From Hypoxylon rubiginosum (Eukaryota; Ascomycota; Sordariomycetes; Xylariales; Hypoxylaceae): a stretch of 64,000 bases of DNA. Shown piece after piece: positions 11,025 to 21,173 of this stretch (position 1 is its first letter; every line of letters starts with the position of its first letter). The DNA lies in the NCBI GenBank assembly GCA_902806565.1, contig CADCXA010000031.1, positions 992,001 through 1,056,000 on the forward strand. The letters are read 5' to 3'. Both the position numbers and the translations under genes were made by a program. The notes beneath the pieces were generated by a model. The model worked only from the letters and a program-made list of their open reading frames with translations, had not been told where the DNA came from and searched no databases.

Positions 11025-12430
11025 TTATTTCTGGCGTTTTAACGTGTTCATCGCCATCTCTATAAGGCCGTCTTTTGCTTCGCTATCCGGGAAGGTTTGC
11101 AGAGCCGCGATGGCCTGCTGCGAATAATCCTCTGCTAATACCCTCGTCTGTTCGATCCCGTCGCTTTTGTAGACCAATTCGCGCGCCTGTGAATAATATT
11201 AGCAAGATACTCCGTCGTAGGTTATCATTCGCGTAGTCCCACCCTCTGTACGTCTCCCTCCTGCCCAAACTTCCTCCCTACTAATATGCCTAAATCCGGT
11301 GTCGTTTTCCACGCGAATAATAAAGGCGCGGTCGCGAGACCCAATTCTAAATCCGCCCCGGTTGGTTTCCCCAAGTCTTTCCCAGATTTCGTATAATCCA
11401 ACATATCGTCTACTAATTGGAATGCCAAACCTAGATTCTTACCGTAAGAATAGGCAGCATCCACTGTAGTCGCATCTGCACGACCAAGAAGCGCTGCTGC
11501 TCGACATGATTTCGAGATCAAGCTAGCCGTCTTGAGGTATGTCTTTTGCAAATAGTAGGTAAGTATGTCTTCGGACCATTTGGGGTTCCGCTCGTCGCGC
11601 GCCGTGTTTTTGAGCTGCATGAATTCGCCTTCGACCAAGTTCGCAATGACCGTCGCTACGAGCTCGACCACCTCGGCATTGCGCAACCGTGCTAGAGCTA
11701 CCGAAGCTCTTCCTAGGAGGAAGTCTCCGGCCAGGACAGCCATCTTGTTGCCAAACTCATAATTCGCGGACGGGGATCCTCGGCGGGAAACAGAATGGTC
11801 TATTACGTCGTCGTGGAGGAGAGACGCGGTGTGAATCAGCTCGGTGATTTCGGCTAGTCGGCGCTGAGACGGAAGGACGTCGCTTTCTGGAGACTCGGGT
11901 TCGGACGAAAATTCGGAGTGGGACGGATTAGTGTCAGCCAGGATACCAAGGGGGGATATTGAGGAGTCGATCGTTGCGGTCGTATGCGTCGGCGGCAGCT
12001 CTGGAGCTTTCGGACATAGCGAAGTGGCCCTCGACATGAGCAGCACTATTAACGGCCGCACATGCTTTCCCTCGGCTTGCGTATAATACTTGGCAACTCG
12101 ATCTAAAGAAGGATGTCCCGAGCCAAGAAGCTGCCGTATATTACCCGTCAAGTGCTTCATCTCCTTCGCGACAATTCGTAGAGGGTCAATGGGGAGCTCC
12201 GACTTGGTAGCTCGGGTAACTGCATTAGACACCATGTTGGAAGCCACGGATACTGCTGCTGCCCATGCTGAAGATCGCCTCGGGCTATTGTGGTATAGTG
12301 ACTTCGATATACGTATTCTCACATCTAGAGACGACGCTCTCCTGCAATCTGAACACGACGAAAATATTAAAGGTCGGCTCGCCGCTGAGTGTGTTTTGAG
12401 GAGCCTCGAAGCTCCTGTTCTGAGCTGCAT
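11025..12430 (-). CDS. COQ1: Mitochondrial polyprenyl diphosphate synthase (ubiquinone side chain)
   Basis: Exon 1 is 11243-12430 and exon 2 is 11025-11186. The 56-nt intron joins DVQR to ARELVYKSDG, giving 449 residues, the usual length for fungal COQ1. The enzyme elongates allylic diphosphates with isopentenyl diphosphate to make the long prenyl tail of coenzyme Q in the mitochondrial matrix. All trans-prenyltransferase landmarks are present: GKHVRP at about 121-126, the first Asp-rich motif DDVID at 207-211 inside LLHDDVIDHS, GDFLLGRAS, the second motif DDMLD at 341-345, and KDLGKP. The Arg/Ser-rich first 50 residues look like a mitochondrial targeting sequence. Residues 140-190 are a Pro/Ser-rich insertion. 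The gene is divergent from VMA12 across about 400 bp. Confidence 0.96.
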
Positions 12431-12838
12431 AGCGCCCGGTATGCTGGCCTTGGGAGATGTCCCAAGGGGCCAATTGGTTTAGGAGGGTCGTGAAATAGGT
12501 GGTCGGAACATTGGCGGTGCGGGGTTTCGAGGTTGCGAGGTCAAAGCTGTCTCACGATAATTTTGAGCTCGGATACAAATTCCTGACGGCACAAGCAAAA
12601 ATTCCACATATGTGCATATGTGAGATTAATGATTGAGACAGGTGTCTGCGGGTGGCAGGTCCTGTGGCTGAGCTCGGTCGTCCCAGTAGCGGACCGAGAT
12701 GTGGCTGAAGCTGTTCGTGCGGATCTGTATTATTCAAGCTACGTAGGCATTTTGTAATTTTAGCTGACCATCAAAATGCTGCTGCCTTTAATCTAATAAT
12801 TTCTTCTCTGAACGCCATGTTTGGCATCGCAACGGAAA
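12431..12838. promoter_or_regulatory. Divergent promoter region between COQ1 and VMA12
   Basis: About 408 bp separate the two start codons. An upstream ATG at 12817 opens a 25-codon frame that overlaps the VMA12 start out of frame and ends with TGA at 12892-12894. No other ORF is credible. Confidence 0.5.
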
Positions 12839-13737
12839 ATGGTGCTTCTCACTATGACCCCCTCCATCGTGGAGGCATTGAAACAACTGGCTGAAATAAA
12901 CACTGACGATGCTTGCCAAAATGACGACAGTAATTCGAACTCCGCATGCGACGATGAGCCATCATTAGAAGACCCCTCAGTTGGAAAGCCCATAAGCCAC
13001 GGTCAGATAATCGATGTCTGGAATCGCTTGAAAATCGACAATAGTGTTGGGGTTAGATTGGAAGAACTTCTACGTGGCGCGACGGTCTATATACCTCCTC
13101 CACCTCCCAAGCCGGAACCGGTTGGTCCATTCGATACATATTAAATATGCTTGTGATTAGCTGACTTGCATGCGCGCATTAGACCGATGAATATAAGGCA
13201 CTGATGGCTCGATTACGCCGTGATGAAGAAGAAAGATCCTACGAGCGTATGCTAAAGAAGGCTCCCCCGAGAGAATCATTCGCTCAGAGGTTTCCGGATA
13301 CTCCGATGGCACATTCGTTTGCCGAAGTTAACCGACCATCCAAAGAGTCAGATATCGGCGACGACATCGAACAAGGAGACATCCAGAAGCAAATCACATT
13401 GATTATCAATTTCCTGGTCAGCGTCTTCGGCTGTGGTGCTGCTCTCTGGCTGGCCGCAAGGTGGTGGAGTGTCCCGGCGCGACTCTTTTTGAGCTTAGGC
13501 GGCAGCATAGTCGTTGCTATTGCCGAGGTCGCCGTCTACTCCGCGTATACATGGCGAATGGCCGAGGGCGAAAAGAGTCAGAAGAAGATAAGGGAAGTCA
13601 AGGAAATTGTTCAGACTTGGGTTGTTGGGGAGGAGATCGAAAAGGAGGCGATTCGTGAACCAGTCAACTTGTCCGAAATAGGCGACACGGAAATCGATGC
13701 AACGAACCTTCGTCGCAGGATTAAGGGGCCAACATGA
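12839..13737 (+). CDS. VMA12: V-ATPase assembly factor, Vma12/Vph2 (TMEM199) family
   Basis: Exons are 12839-13120 and 13183-13737, giving 278 residues. The 62-nt intron has a GTTGGT donor and a GCTGAC branch site, and it yields the family signature around YKALMARLRRDEEERSYERM. Vma12 is an ER membrane protein that works with Vma21 and Vma22 to assemble the V0 sector of the vacuolar proton ATPase. After a Pro-rich linker (YIPPPPPKPEP), two membrane segments are visible: TLIINFLVSVFGCGAALWLA and FLSLGGSIVVAIAEVAVYSA. They are separated by a short WWSVP loop, as in the family, and a charged cytosolic tail follows. ATG 12839 is the first in frame; ATG 12854 is a possible alternative. The name rests on domain architecture. 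Confidence 0.88.
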
Positions 13738-14179
13738 ATGACGAAATATTAAGATTCGAATAATAATAATACCAGGCACGTATTCAATCTCATTTCATTC
13801 AAGGTTAGTTTATTGTGTTGTTTGTGTCATGTCTTTAGGTGGCCAGCTGCCAAGTGAGCTCCCCCACCTGTTAAGCTGGCAGGCATTAAGCTAGTCGGAT
13901 CTTGTTTCTACCCCACATTCGCGACTTTGCGCGACGCGACCAGAAATGCCCACCCATTTACGCGTCTTTCTGGATTTATTTCAGAATGATCTCCACCTCG
14001 GCATTTTCATCCAGACAGGGACCTAGCAATTCTCAAAATATTGCCTACTCATAATATCGAGAAAAATTCCTTTGACTTCTCATTTCATCCGATTGTCAAC
14101 CATCACCACCACTGTCAACTCGATTCCCACTCGGGTAGAATTTAGATACCGTTGGCCTAATGCTGCAAAATTAACCATC
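13738..14179. other. Intergenic region
   Basis: This holds the 3' flank of VMA12 and the promoter and leader of the zinc-finger gene. No gene or repeat is seen. Confidence 0.5.
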
Positions 14180-15049
14180 ATGGAGTCGTCAACTTCAGGC
14201 ATGCGCAATGAACAGAGGTATGCAAAGATTCAGCGATTTGCACATGCTGCCAACTAATCAGAACTATGTAGAATTATAGGGAAGCCCAAACGACCCATGC
14301 GAACTTACAGCAAGCGCGCCGCGTCAGCCGATACACCAGAACCAACCTCGAAAAAGCGACGCATAGATGACACGAGTTTGACTGAGTCACCCAAGGATGT
14401 AGAATCAGAGCCATCATATGAATCTAGCGCCCGTCAAACTTCTCCATGTTTGCCTCTACCACAACTGGCGAGAAAGGGGACAATCATGAGCTACTTCAAG
14501 GTCATCCCTCCGGTGTCAAGTAGCACGCTGCCTTCATCTGAGCCACCTTTCGAGCGCACCGAGCGCACCGAGCGCACCGAGCACACGAACACGCCTCCGT
14601 CGTCCCCCCCCCTGCCTAATAGGCAAAAGAAACGACGCAGACTTACCACGCGTGTAATATCCCGGTCTGCATCAGAAGACTTGAATGCTGAGGACTCTGC
14701 GACGGAAGAAAGCGAGAACGACGAGTCAGATGGAGATGATAAGAGGTCTTCGCCTGTAGAACAAAGGAGCATACTATCTAACACCAGCGCCGGCACTCTC
14801 AACCAGGCGGCCTCGAGGCGGAAACAGAGATCGGATGCTGGGAAACGTGGACGAGGTTCTAAACCGAAACCGACAATAGTACAGACCACTTTGAGTCTCT
14901 CGAGTCAGGAAAAAGGGTTTGCGGAGTGCAAAGACTGCAACATGCTATACAACCCCCTGCACAAGCAAGATGCGAAATGCCACGCTAGGCGTCACGCGGC
15001 GATGCTGAAAGCGAAGTCGAGCTACCATGTCAATGAGATACCGGATTGA
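14180..15049 (+). CDS. ESCO/Eco1-type zinc-finger protein without acetyltransferase domain
   Basis: Exons are 14180-14217 and 14272-15049, giving 271 residues. The 54-nt intron has a GTATGC donor and a CAACTAAT branch site and joins RNEQR to IIGKPKRPMRTYSKR in frame. The C-terminus holds a zinc finger of the cohesin-acetyltransferase ESCO type: TTLSLSSQEKGFAECKDC, a spacer with LYNP, then KCHARRH. A segment GTIMSYF at about residue 70 resembles a degenerate PCNA-interacting box. The middle is acidic, Ser-rich and basic (KKRRRLTTR), probably disordered and nuclear. The protein stops about 15 residues after the finger, so the Eco1 acetyltransferase domain is absent, and no downstream exon encoding it is seen. 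A nuclear or chromatin role is inference. A 9-bp tandem repeat at 14552-14587 encodes TER/TEH triplets. Confidence 0.8.
14552..14587 (+). repeat. 9-bp tandem repeat within the ESCO zinc-finger gene
   Basis: GAGCGCACC occurs three times in a row, followed by a diverged fourth unit GAGCACACG. Because the unit is a multiple of three, copy-number changes would keep the frame. Confidence 0.85.
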
Positions 15050-16169
15050 ATTTCATCGTGTCATGCCGCAACGTTGCGCTTGTTCTAGCACGTTCTCGTC
15101 TTTGCCTCGTCTATGCCTTTCGGCGTTGCATCGTGGATGAAAACTTCATTTCGCAGCTGATTAGAAATAATTAGGAGATCAGACATTCGAAAATAAGGCT
15201 TCCATGAATCGCATAATGGGTGCCTCCGAGCGTGCGACGGACTCAGATTAGGATAGGTAATCAATTTCCGAGCTCCTGAATCCAGTCCAGACCCTCACCT
15301 ATTTTATCATAACCCTCTATCCCTGAGGGAGGGCAACATTGATGGCCTATTAATCCTTTTATCTGGCGGCAGTATTCTGGCTCAATGTGGATGAGGAACT
15401 CGTACTCTCACAATGCCCTGCCATCTATCTCCGGAATCATTCCGGGCAAAGTGCACCATCAACGCTCAACCTTAGGACAGCAGAAGACGGGATGTTACGT
15501 ATGTCGCTAAACGAAGTAGGACGACTGCGACGGTATTATCTATTGGCAGGCTTATCAGCAAGGCTCGAGAACAATCACTACCCAATTTCTCTATCGCTTC
15601 CTGTAATGCGATGCCTTCGTATCGCAATTAGAGAGCGAAAGTTGAGGTTCAGAAAATCCTGACTCTTTGGCCACTATGAAAGCAGCAACCACACGTCGCC
15701 GCGTGCCTATGTACTTCCGTCACTATGCCATACTCATAAATCTACAAGCTACAAGTTATTCATACGGATTCATATTCGCCCTCGATCTCGTGATCCAGCT
15801 TCGGATCGACATGAACGCAATACCCGCTCTTCGATTTTCGGATAGGGGCTCTCTACCCAGGTACTCTCTCGGCATGTCCCGACACGAGCCCTAGAAGACA
15901 AAATCGATGTAACCGAGGAATTGAAGTCGGCATCGCGGGCTTCCAAGTTCAGCCGCAGAATGTTCAATCTATCGATAGGCGAATTTTAACCAGTCGTAGG
16001 CAAGATGCTAGGGGTACTTGATGCCGATGAAGCTTGGCTCAAATTGTGTCAGCGTCTTTTCGCCGGCATCCCTCTTTTTTCCAGCCGCCGAGCCAGTAAG
16101 GTTATTTACAATAAATGAAAATGCACGATGTACCTGGTTGGAAATCAGGTTCCAAATCAAGTTGGGCTG

Positions 16170-16194
16170 CCCCCCCCCCCCCCCCCCCCCCCCC
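16170..16194. repeat. Poly-C tract (25 C on the plus strand)
   Basis: An uninterrupted run of 25 C follows TGGGCTG. The complementary G25 could form quadruplex structures. The exact length may be a sequencing estimate. Confidence 0.9.
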
Positions 16195-17156
16195 TCCACG
16201 ATCAAAGCACGAGAGAGATACCGGATATTGTAGTACGTACATCAAGTTGCGACGAGCGGGAAGTAGGCGAAGCTCCCAAACGATTGTCTCATTGATTGCT
16301 CCCACTGCTCCCACACCACGCCGCACACTCCAACACTCCAACATTCAAACTGAACGACGATGTTGAGCACCTCTGTAATCTATACCCCGCTTCAAACGCT
16401 GATTTCGCGCCTCCTGTCCACCTCCTGTTCATGTTGTTTGACTTAGCAATGGTTCTGTCAACATTATCCTCCTATTATGCCACTATCACACTATCAGATT
16501 TATACGAGCGGTTCGTTCGTCAGTGATCTAATGGAACGCTTGCACTCTCGGCAATGCGGTAATGCGCTTATGGGTGGAACGGTTAAGCCCAAGTTGGTGT
16601 GCTGATAATGCTGACGATGATATCCTAACTACGCGTCGCAGACCGGTTTCTTCTTGACAGTAGAAGAAAAACATCCGGCAGAAGAAAAATGAGTAATGGT
16701 TTAGCATGCGTCTCCTGCGGAAGCCTGCGTGGTAACCATTGTGCTCAGTTGTGCTTAGATGTCGACGATGGGTATCCGGCCGTTGGGATCTAATGTGGAA
16801 TCACAGGTAGAAAATCCACGTGTTACTCGCGTGACCGCATGAGAAGCACGACGATTCGCATGCATTGCGCTTGCGCAATGTATGTTGGTTCTGTCTACAA
16901 TTCACCCGCCTAGGATTTCTCCCCCCCTGCATGGATATTATACTGTATATATTGCCTACTTTCCCGGCTTGCGGCTTGGATGACTAAGGATCAAGCTGGT
17001 GCTAGGCAAAATATACCAAAGTCGTTCTAGCTCGAGTGCTATTAATTCTCTAGCAGTACAGAGGGAAATGTAACCGAGCGCCCTAATATATCACGGCGAA
17101 GTGGACAGACACCATTGCTAGACTTTTACTGATGATTTGTAATAGCAGCTCATTGA

Positions 17157-17440
17157 TTAAACGCCCACGAGTACGCCTTTCATACCTAGGGTTACGGTAT
17201 CGCGGAGTTTGCCGAAAGGTATCACGGTCCGGTCGTCTGGAGTGTGTAGCTCCGACACATACATACCCTCCACACTCTCACAATATGCTGTGACATCTGG
17301 CGACAGCGTTTCAAGGTAAGACACACCTGGAGCACCCAACCTACCTCCATTTTCCAATGCCGGGCGTGTATTAAGAGGCACACATCATATACGGTGCGGT
17401 CGTCGAATTTAACCACTAGGCGCTCTTAATTTGCCGACTG
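17157..17440 (-). pseudogene. Possible gene relic, unknown family
   Basis: On the minus strand one frame reads RLGAPGVSYLETLSPDV, then a piece with AYCESVEGM and FGKLRDTVTLGMKGVLVGV, and ends at a stop at 17157. Upstream, in another frame, DDRTVYDVCLLIHARHWKME looks like a continuation, with a GTAGGT donor-like word just after it. There is no ATG and no clear acceptor, and the pieces are short. The composition looks protein-like, but no domain was recognised. Confidence 0.2.
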
Positions 17441-18124
17441 CCTAGGTATATACTATCTACCTAGGTAGGTAGTCTAGCATCCAGCGCGCGTAGGACCCTC
17501 TCACTTCGGCCCAAGCCAGCATATGAGGGTTTTTATAGATTAAGTGTTGCTTTAAACCAGACTGTGGACACAACCCCATAACAACCACGATATCAACTCG
17601 ACACTCGGTCCAGAACATCGTCCATCGTCCATCGTACCCCTCAATGTGGAGATAATAGATGGTTGCCGAAAAGGGCAACTTAATCCTTGAACAGCCAATC
17701 ATGGAGAAGAAAGCTAGCAGCGCTAGTCTGCATCGTCTGCATCGTCTGATAACGGTAGTTGATTACACGCGGCTATTCAGGGGCACAGAACAACGTCCCT
17801 CTAGCCACTCAACGGACATGCTTACCTGCCATCTGAACTCTCATACATTGCTAACCATCAATGTTTGCTGTAGGTAGGCGGTAGTTCTCAAATCCTTGGT
17901 CGCCTTGCGTTGAGAGACGCGTATTGCCATGAAGGACCTAGCTAGCAGACGAGCTGCGCTGGCAGGACACAAGTCACTTGGAGGTACCTACGTCGTAACG
18001 ACATCACGATATCACGCCATCCCCAGATCTGTTGAACACATTCTATTTCACGAAGCGCACAATCTATAATCTAGTAGCTCGTTGCAACAATGTGCCTCTC
18101 ACTGCATCCTGCAGGGTCACCACC

Positions 18125-18140
18125 ATCTATTTAAATAGAT
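18125..18140. repeat. 16-bp perfect palindrome ATCTATTTAAATAGAT
   Basis: The two halves are exact reverse complements. It lies about 400 nt before the glutaminase start codon and could be a dimeric factor site or chance AT-rich symmetry. Confidence 0.5.
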
Positions 18141-18545
18141 GCCTCTGGCATTCTACCAAGACGTCCCTGGCGCCATGCTATTAGCTGCCGCGTATTTCCG
18201 TTCTGCCATACATTAAGCCACCTCTTCAATCTCGCACCAGTCATTAATTACCCTGCAGCCCAAGATCTTGCCTAGCTCCGTCGAATTATATCGACTTTAT
18301 GCTATTGGCGAATCGCCGGCCTGCCCCTGAAATAATCTTTCCCATGAGCCTTCCTAGGATTCAATCCGTACCTTACAGGCCCCTGCAGTTGAAATCCAGT
18401 AGCAGTATACGACCCTGATATCGTCATATATATGTCATGTTGTGCCTCATGATGCAGGTACAGAATCTGTTGACCAGTAGTGTCCTTTAGCTTCCTCGAT
18501 CTAACGCGGTTCTCACATCCCTACAGGCAGGATACCGAAGAAACC

Positions 18546-21173
18546 ATGACTGCCTTCTTCGGGAGATTGGCGGTCGGAGCCACTTGGACCCTTACCCTGG
18601 CTACTTTATTGTCCAATGCACTGGCGCGAGATCCTTTCACGAATTCTACTATCCACTCAGACGCCGCCAATGTCATAACTGTTCCGAAATACTCTCCCCT
18701 CAGGCCGCCTGCTATCCCCTTAGCTGTCAGAACTCCCTACACAAGCGCCTGGTCTTCCACCGCCTCAGATGGGACCCTTAGCAGCCAGAATCCCATATTT
18801 TGGTTTGGACAGGGGCTAGGATGGCAGGGCATTGTCGTGGTCGATGGCAATTCGTTCGAGTATATGGGGCGTTCGATTAACGACTTGCCGGAACTCTCAT
18901 ATTTCAACACGACGATACCGTTGGAGGTTAAATTCGACTCGCAATTTTCCAATTTTACTTTTCTCGCCGGACCGGTTCTCGTCACAGCGAGTTTCTTTTC
19001 GCCCGTCACACCAAAGGATATCTGCCGGAGCTCGATCCCGCTCAGCTATCTAACGACGACGGTCCAGTCGAGCGACGGCAAGCCGCATCATATCCAATTC
19101 TATTCCGACGTAAATGCGCAGTGGATTGGATTAGGAAGCGAGTACGACATTATCAAGGAACTTCACACCGGACCCGCATCTAATGGCACGGGCTCGGGAA
19201 ACGTGACTGACTCTCCTATGAGCTGGATATTACGGCCGAGATATCCTCAACTCTTTGCGGAAGCCAACCAAATTCCGCGATGGGGGAACTTCTCGTACAC
19301 TACGAGCCCCAAGGGAGCTGAGGGGTTCTCCTTTCAGAGTGGCTCTGCAACCAGCGTTCGGCTTGGATTTGTCAACAATCGCGTCCTCAACAACGATGCT
19401 GGCTCAGTCACTCGTGGGTTCGGAAACCAAGAACCCGTCTACGCGTTTGCACATGATATGGGTACCGTATTAGAGACGTCGGTTCGGTACACGATCGGCT
19501 CTATCCAATCACCTAATGTGAGATACCTTCACAAAGGCGGGTTATCAAACTTGGCCCCCTGGTGGGAGAGGTGTTATGGAGGCATGCACGATATGATTAG
19601 ATTCCACTATTACGATTTTGATACCGTCGCACAACTCGGCAACCAATTTGAATCTCAGCTCCGGACTGATGTCAATACCTTCTTCCAAGGCGGCGAGCCA
19701 CCGGTTTATAGAAACGGTACACCTGCTGTCTTTACTAACAGCTCAACGTACTCGACACTTGATGTCCTGAATGGAACAGACCAGTACGGACAGCAGTATG
19801 AATTCGACCCAAGCTCTGCTTACGGGTACCTCCAGCCAGGAAACGCAACCGGGATCGCTGTTCCTTTCGTCTCAGAAGCCGAATCATACTATGCGATCGT
19901 AGCCTTATCAGCGCGGCAGGTTATGGGAGCTTATGTGTTCGCCGTTCCTCCCGACGCGACGGGCGACGCGGTAGAACCCCTAATGTTCCAAAAGGAAATA
20001 TCCAGCAACGGCAATATAAATACTGTTGACGTTCTCTACCCGGCCTCTCCCTTTTTCCTGTACGCAAATCCAGCCTTGCTTAAGTACATCTTTCAGCCCC
20101 TATACGAGCTGCAGGAGGGCGGGTTTTATCCTAACACCTACTCGACGCACGACATCGGTACACATTTCCCGCTCGCCACTGGCCACGTCGAGGGTGCTGA
20201 CGAGTACATGCCCGTTGAGAACAGCGGAAACTCCATACTGATGAGCTACGCGTACTACAAGTTCACAGGCGACACCGCCTGGCTGACGAGCCACTACGAG
20301 CTCCTGAAGCAGTTCGCGCAGTACCTGATCGACTACTCGCTAGTGCCGTCCGCGCAGCTCAGCACGGACGACTTCGCAGGTGAGCTGGCAAACCAGACGA
20401 ACCTGGCCATCAAGGGCATCGTGGGACTGCAGGCCATGTCGGCCATCGCCCGGGTGGCCGGGGAAGCGGACGACGCGGCCTTGTTCGCGACTAAAGCCAC
20501 CGACTACTACGACCAGTGGGAGCGCTACGCGATCGACCCCTCGGGCCGCCACACGCTGCTCGCGTACCAGTGGCGCTCGAGCTGGGGCCTGCTGTACAAC
20601 GTCTACTTCGACAAGCTGCTCAACATGGGCCTCGTCCGCCCCGCGCTGTACGACATGCAGTCGAGCTGGTACGCGGCCGTGTCGCAGACCTTCGGCGTCC
20701 CGCTCGACAACCGCCACCACTACACCAAGTCCGACTGGGAGATCTGGACGGCGGCCACGTGCTCGCGGACGACGCGGCGCCTGTTCGTCAACGCGGTGGC
20801 CTACTGGCTCAACGAGACCGCGACGAACCTACCCTTCGGCGACCTCTACGAGGTCGTCGGCGCCGGCGACTACCCCCTGTCGATCGACCACTTCAGCGCC
20901 CGCCCCGTCGTCGGCGGCCACTTCGCGCTCCTGGCCCTCGGCCGGACGGGCCAGCTGGCCGGCGCGACCGGCGGCGACACGACGGGCTCGCTGTTCCCGC
21001 GGAACGGCACGGAGCACCTGCCGGTCCCGGAAGCGCGGGTCACGGACCCGCCGTACGCGGGGCCGTCGTTCCGGCCGCGCGCCGTGAGGAAGCAGCAGCA
21101 GCAGCAGCAGGCGCCGGCGTGGCAGAGGAAGAAGACGGGGTCGGGGTCTGCTGTTGTCGGGGCGGGGTACTAG
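18546..21173 (+). CDS. gtaA: Secreted glutaminase A-like protein (DUF5127/DUF4965/DUF1793)
   Basis: This single long exon encodes 875 residues from the first ATG at 18546; the frame extends upstream without an ATG. A signal peptide is visible (GRLAVGATWTLTLATLLSNA, then LARDPF). The architecture matches fungal extracellular glutaminase A: an N-terminal part with ARDPF and the PLAVRTPYTSAW block, a middle DUF4965 region (QVMGAYVF, FQKEISSNGNINTVDV), and a C-terminal six-hairpin-like DUF1793 region (STHDIGTHFPLATGH, PVENSGNSILMSYAYY, KSDWEIWTAAT, SIDHFSARPVVGGHF). It probably releases ammonia from glutamine outside the cell. Many N-glycosylation sequons are present. The tail is low-complexity (six Gln, then basic). 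From about 20.1 kb the codons become strongly GC-rich at third positions, unlike the first half of the same gene. Confidence 0.92.
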   Translation: MTAFFGRLAVGATWTLTLATLLSNALARDPFTNSTIHSDAANVITVPKYSPLRPPAIPLAVRTPYTSAWSSTASDGTLSSQNPIFWFGQGLGWQGIVVVDGNSFEYMGRSINDLPELSYFNTTIPLEVKFDSQFSNFTFLAGPVLVTASFFSPVTPKDICRSSIPLSYLTTTVQSSDGKPHHIQFYSDVNAQWIGLGSEYDIIKELHTGPASNGTGSGNVTDSPMSWILRPRYPQLFAEANQIPRWGNFSYTTSPKGAEGFSFQSGSATSVRLGFVNNRVLNNDAGSVTRGFGNQEPVYAFAHDMGTVLETSVRYTIGSIQSPNVRYLHKGGLSNLAPWWERCYGGMHDMIRFHYYDFDTVAQLGNQFESQLRTDVNTFFQGGEPPVYRNGTPAVFTNSSTYSTLDVLNGTDQYGQQYEFDPSSAYGYLQPGNATGIAVPFVSEAESYYAIVALSARQVMGAYVFAVPPDATGDAVEPLMFQKEISSNGNINTVDVLYPASPFFLYANPALLKYIFQPLYELQEGGFYPNTYSTHDIGTHFPLATGHVEGADEYMPVENSGNSILMSYAYYKFTGDTAWLTSHYELLKQFAQYLIDYSLVPSAQLSTDDFAGELANQTNLAIKGIVGLQAMSAIARVAGEADDAALFATKATDYYDQWERYAIDPSGRHTLLAYQWRSSWGLLYNVYFDKLLNMGLVRPALYDMQSSWYAAVSQTFGVPLDNRHHYTKSDWEIWTAATCSRTTRRLFVNAVAYWLNETATNLPFGDLYEVVGAGDYPLSIDHFSARPVVGGHFALLALGRTGQLAGATGGDTTGSLFPRNGTEHLPVPEARVTDPPYAGPSFRPRAVRKQQQQQQAPAWQRKKTGSGSAVVGAGY

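Larger units (their letters stand above)
15050..18545. other. Long intergenic region with homopolymer, palindromes and a possible relic
   Basis: No intact gene was found in 3.5 kb. It contains the C25 tract (16170-16194), an 18-bp hairpin (CATTGCGC, two-base loop, GCGCAATG at 16862-16879), a TACCTAGGTA site (17458-17467), a possible minus-strand gene relic (17157-17440) and a 16-bp palindrome (18125-18140). The last few hundred bases should hold the promoter of the glutaminase gene. A CTACAG acceptor-like site near 18525 suggests a possible 5'-leader intron. Confidence 0.45.

Noticed and set aside
15387..15894. Two consecutive plus-strand frames (91 and 75 codons)
   Set aside because: No domain, no shared splice structure, and Arg/Leu/Ser-rich composition typical of chance frames.
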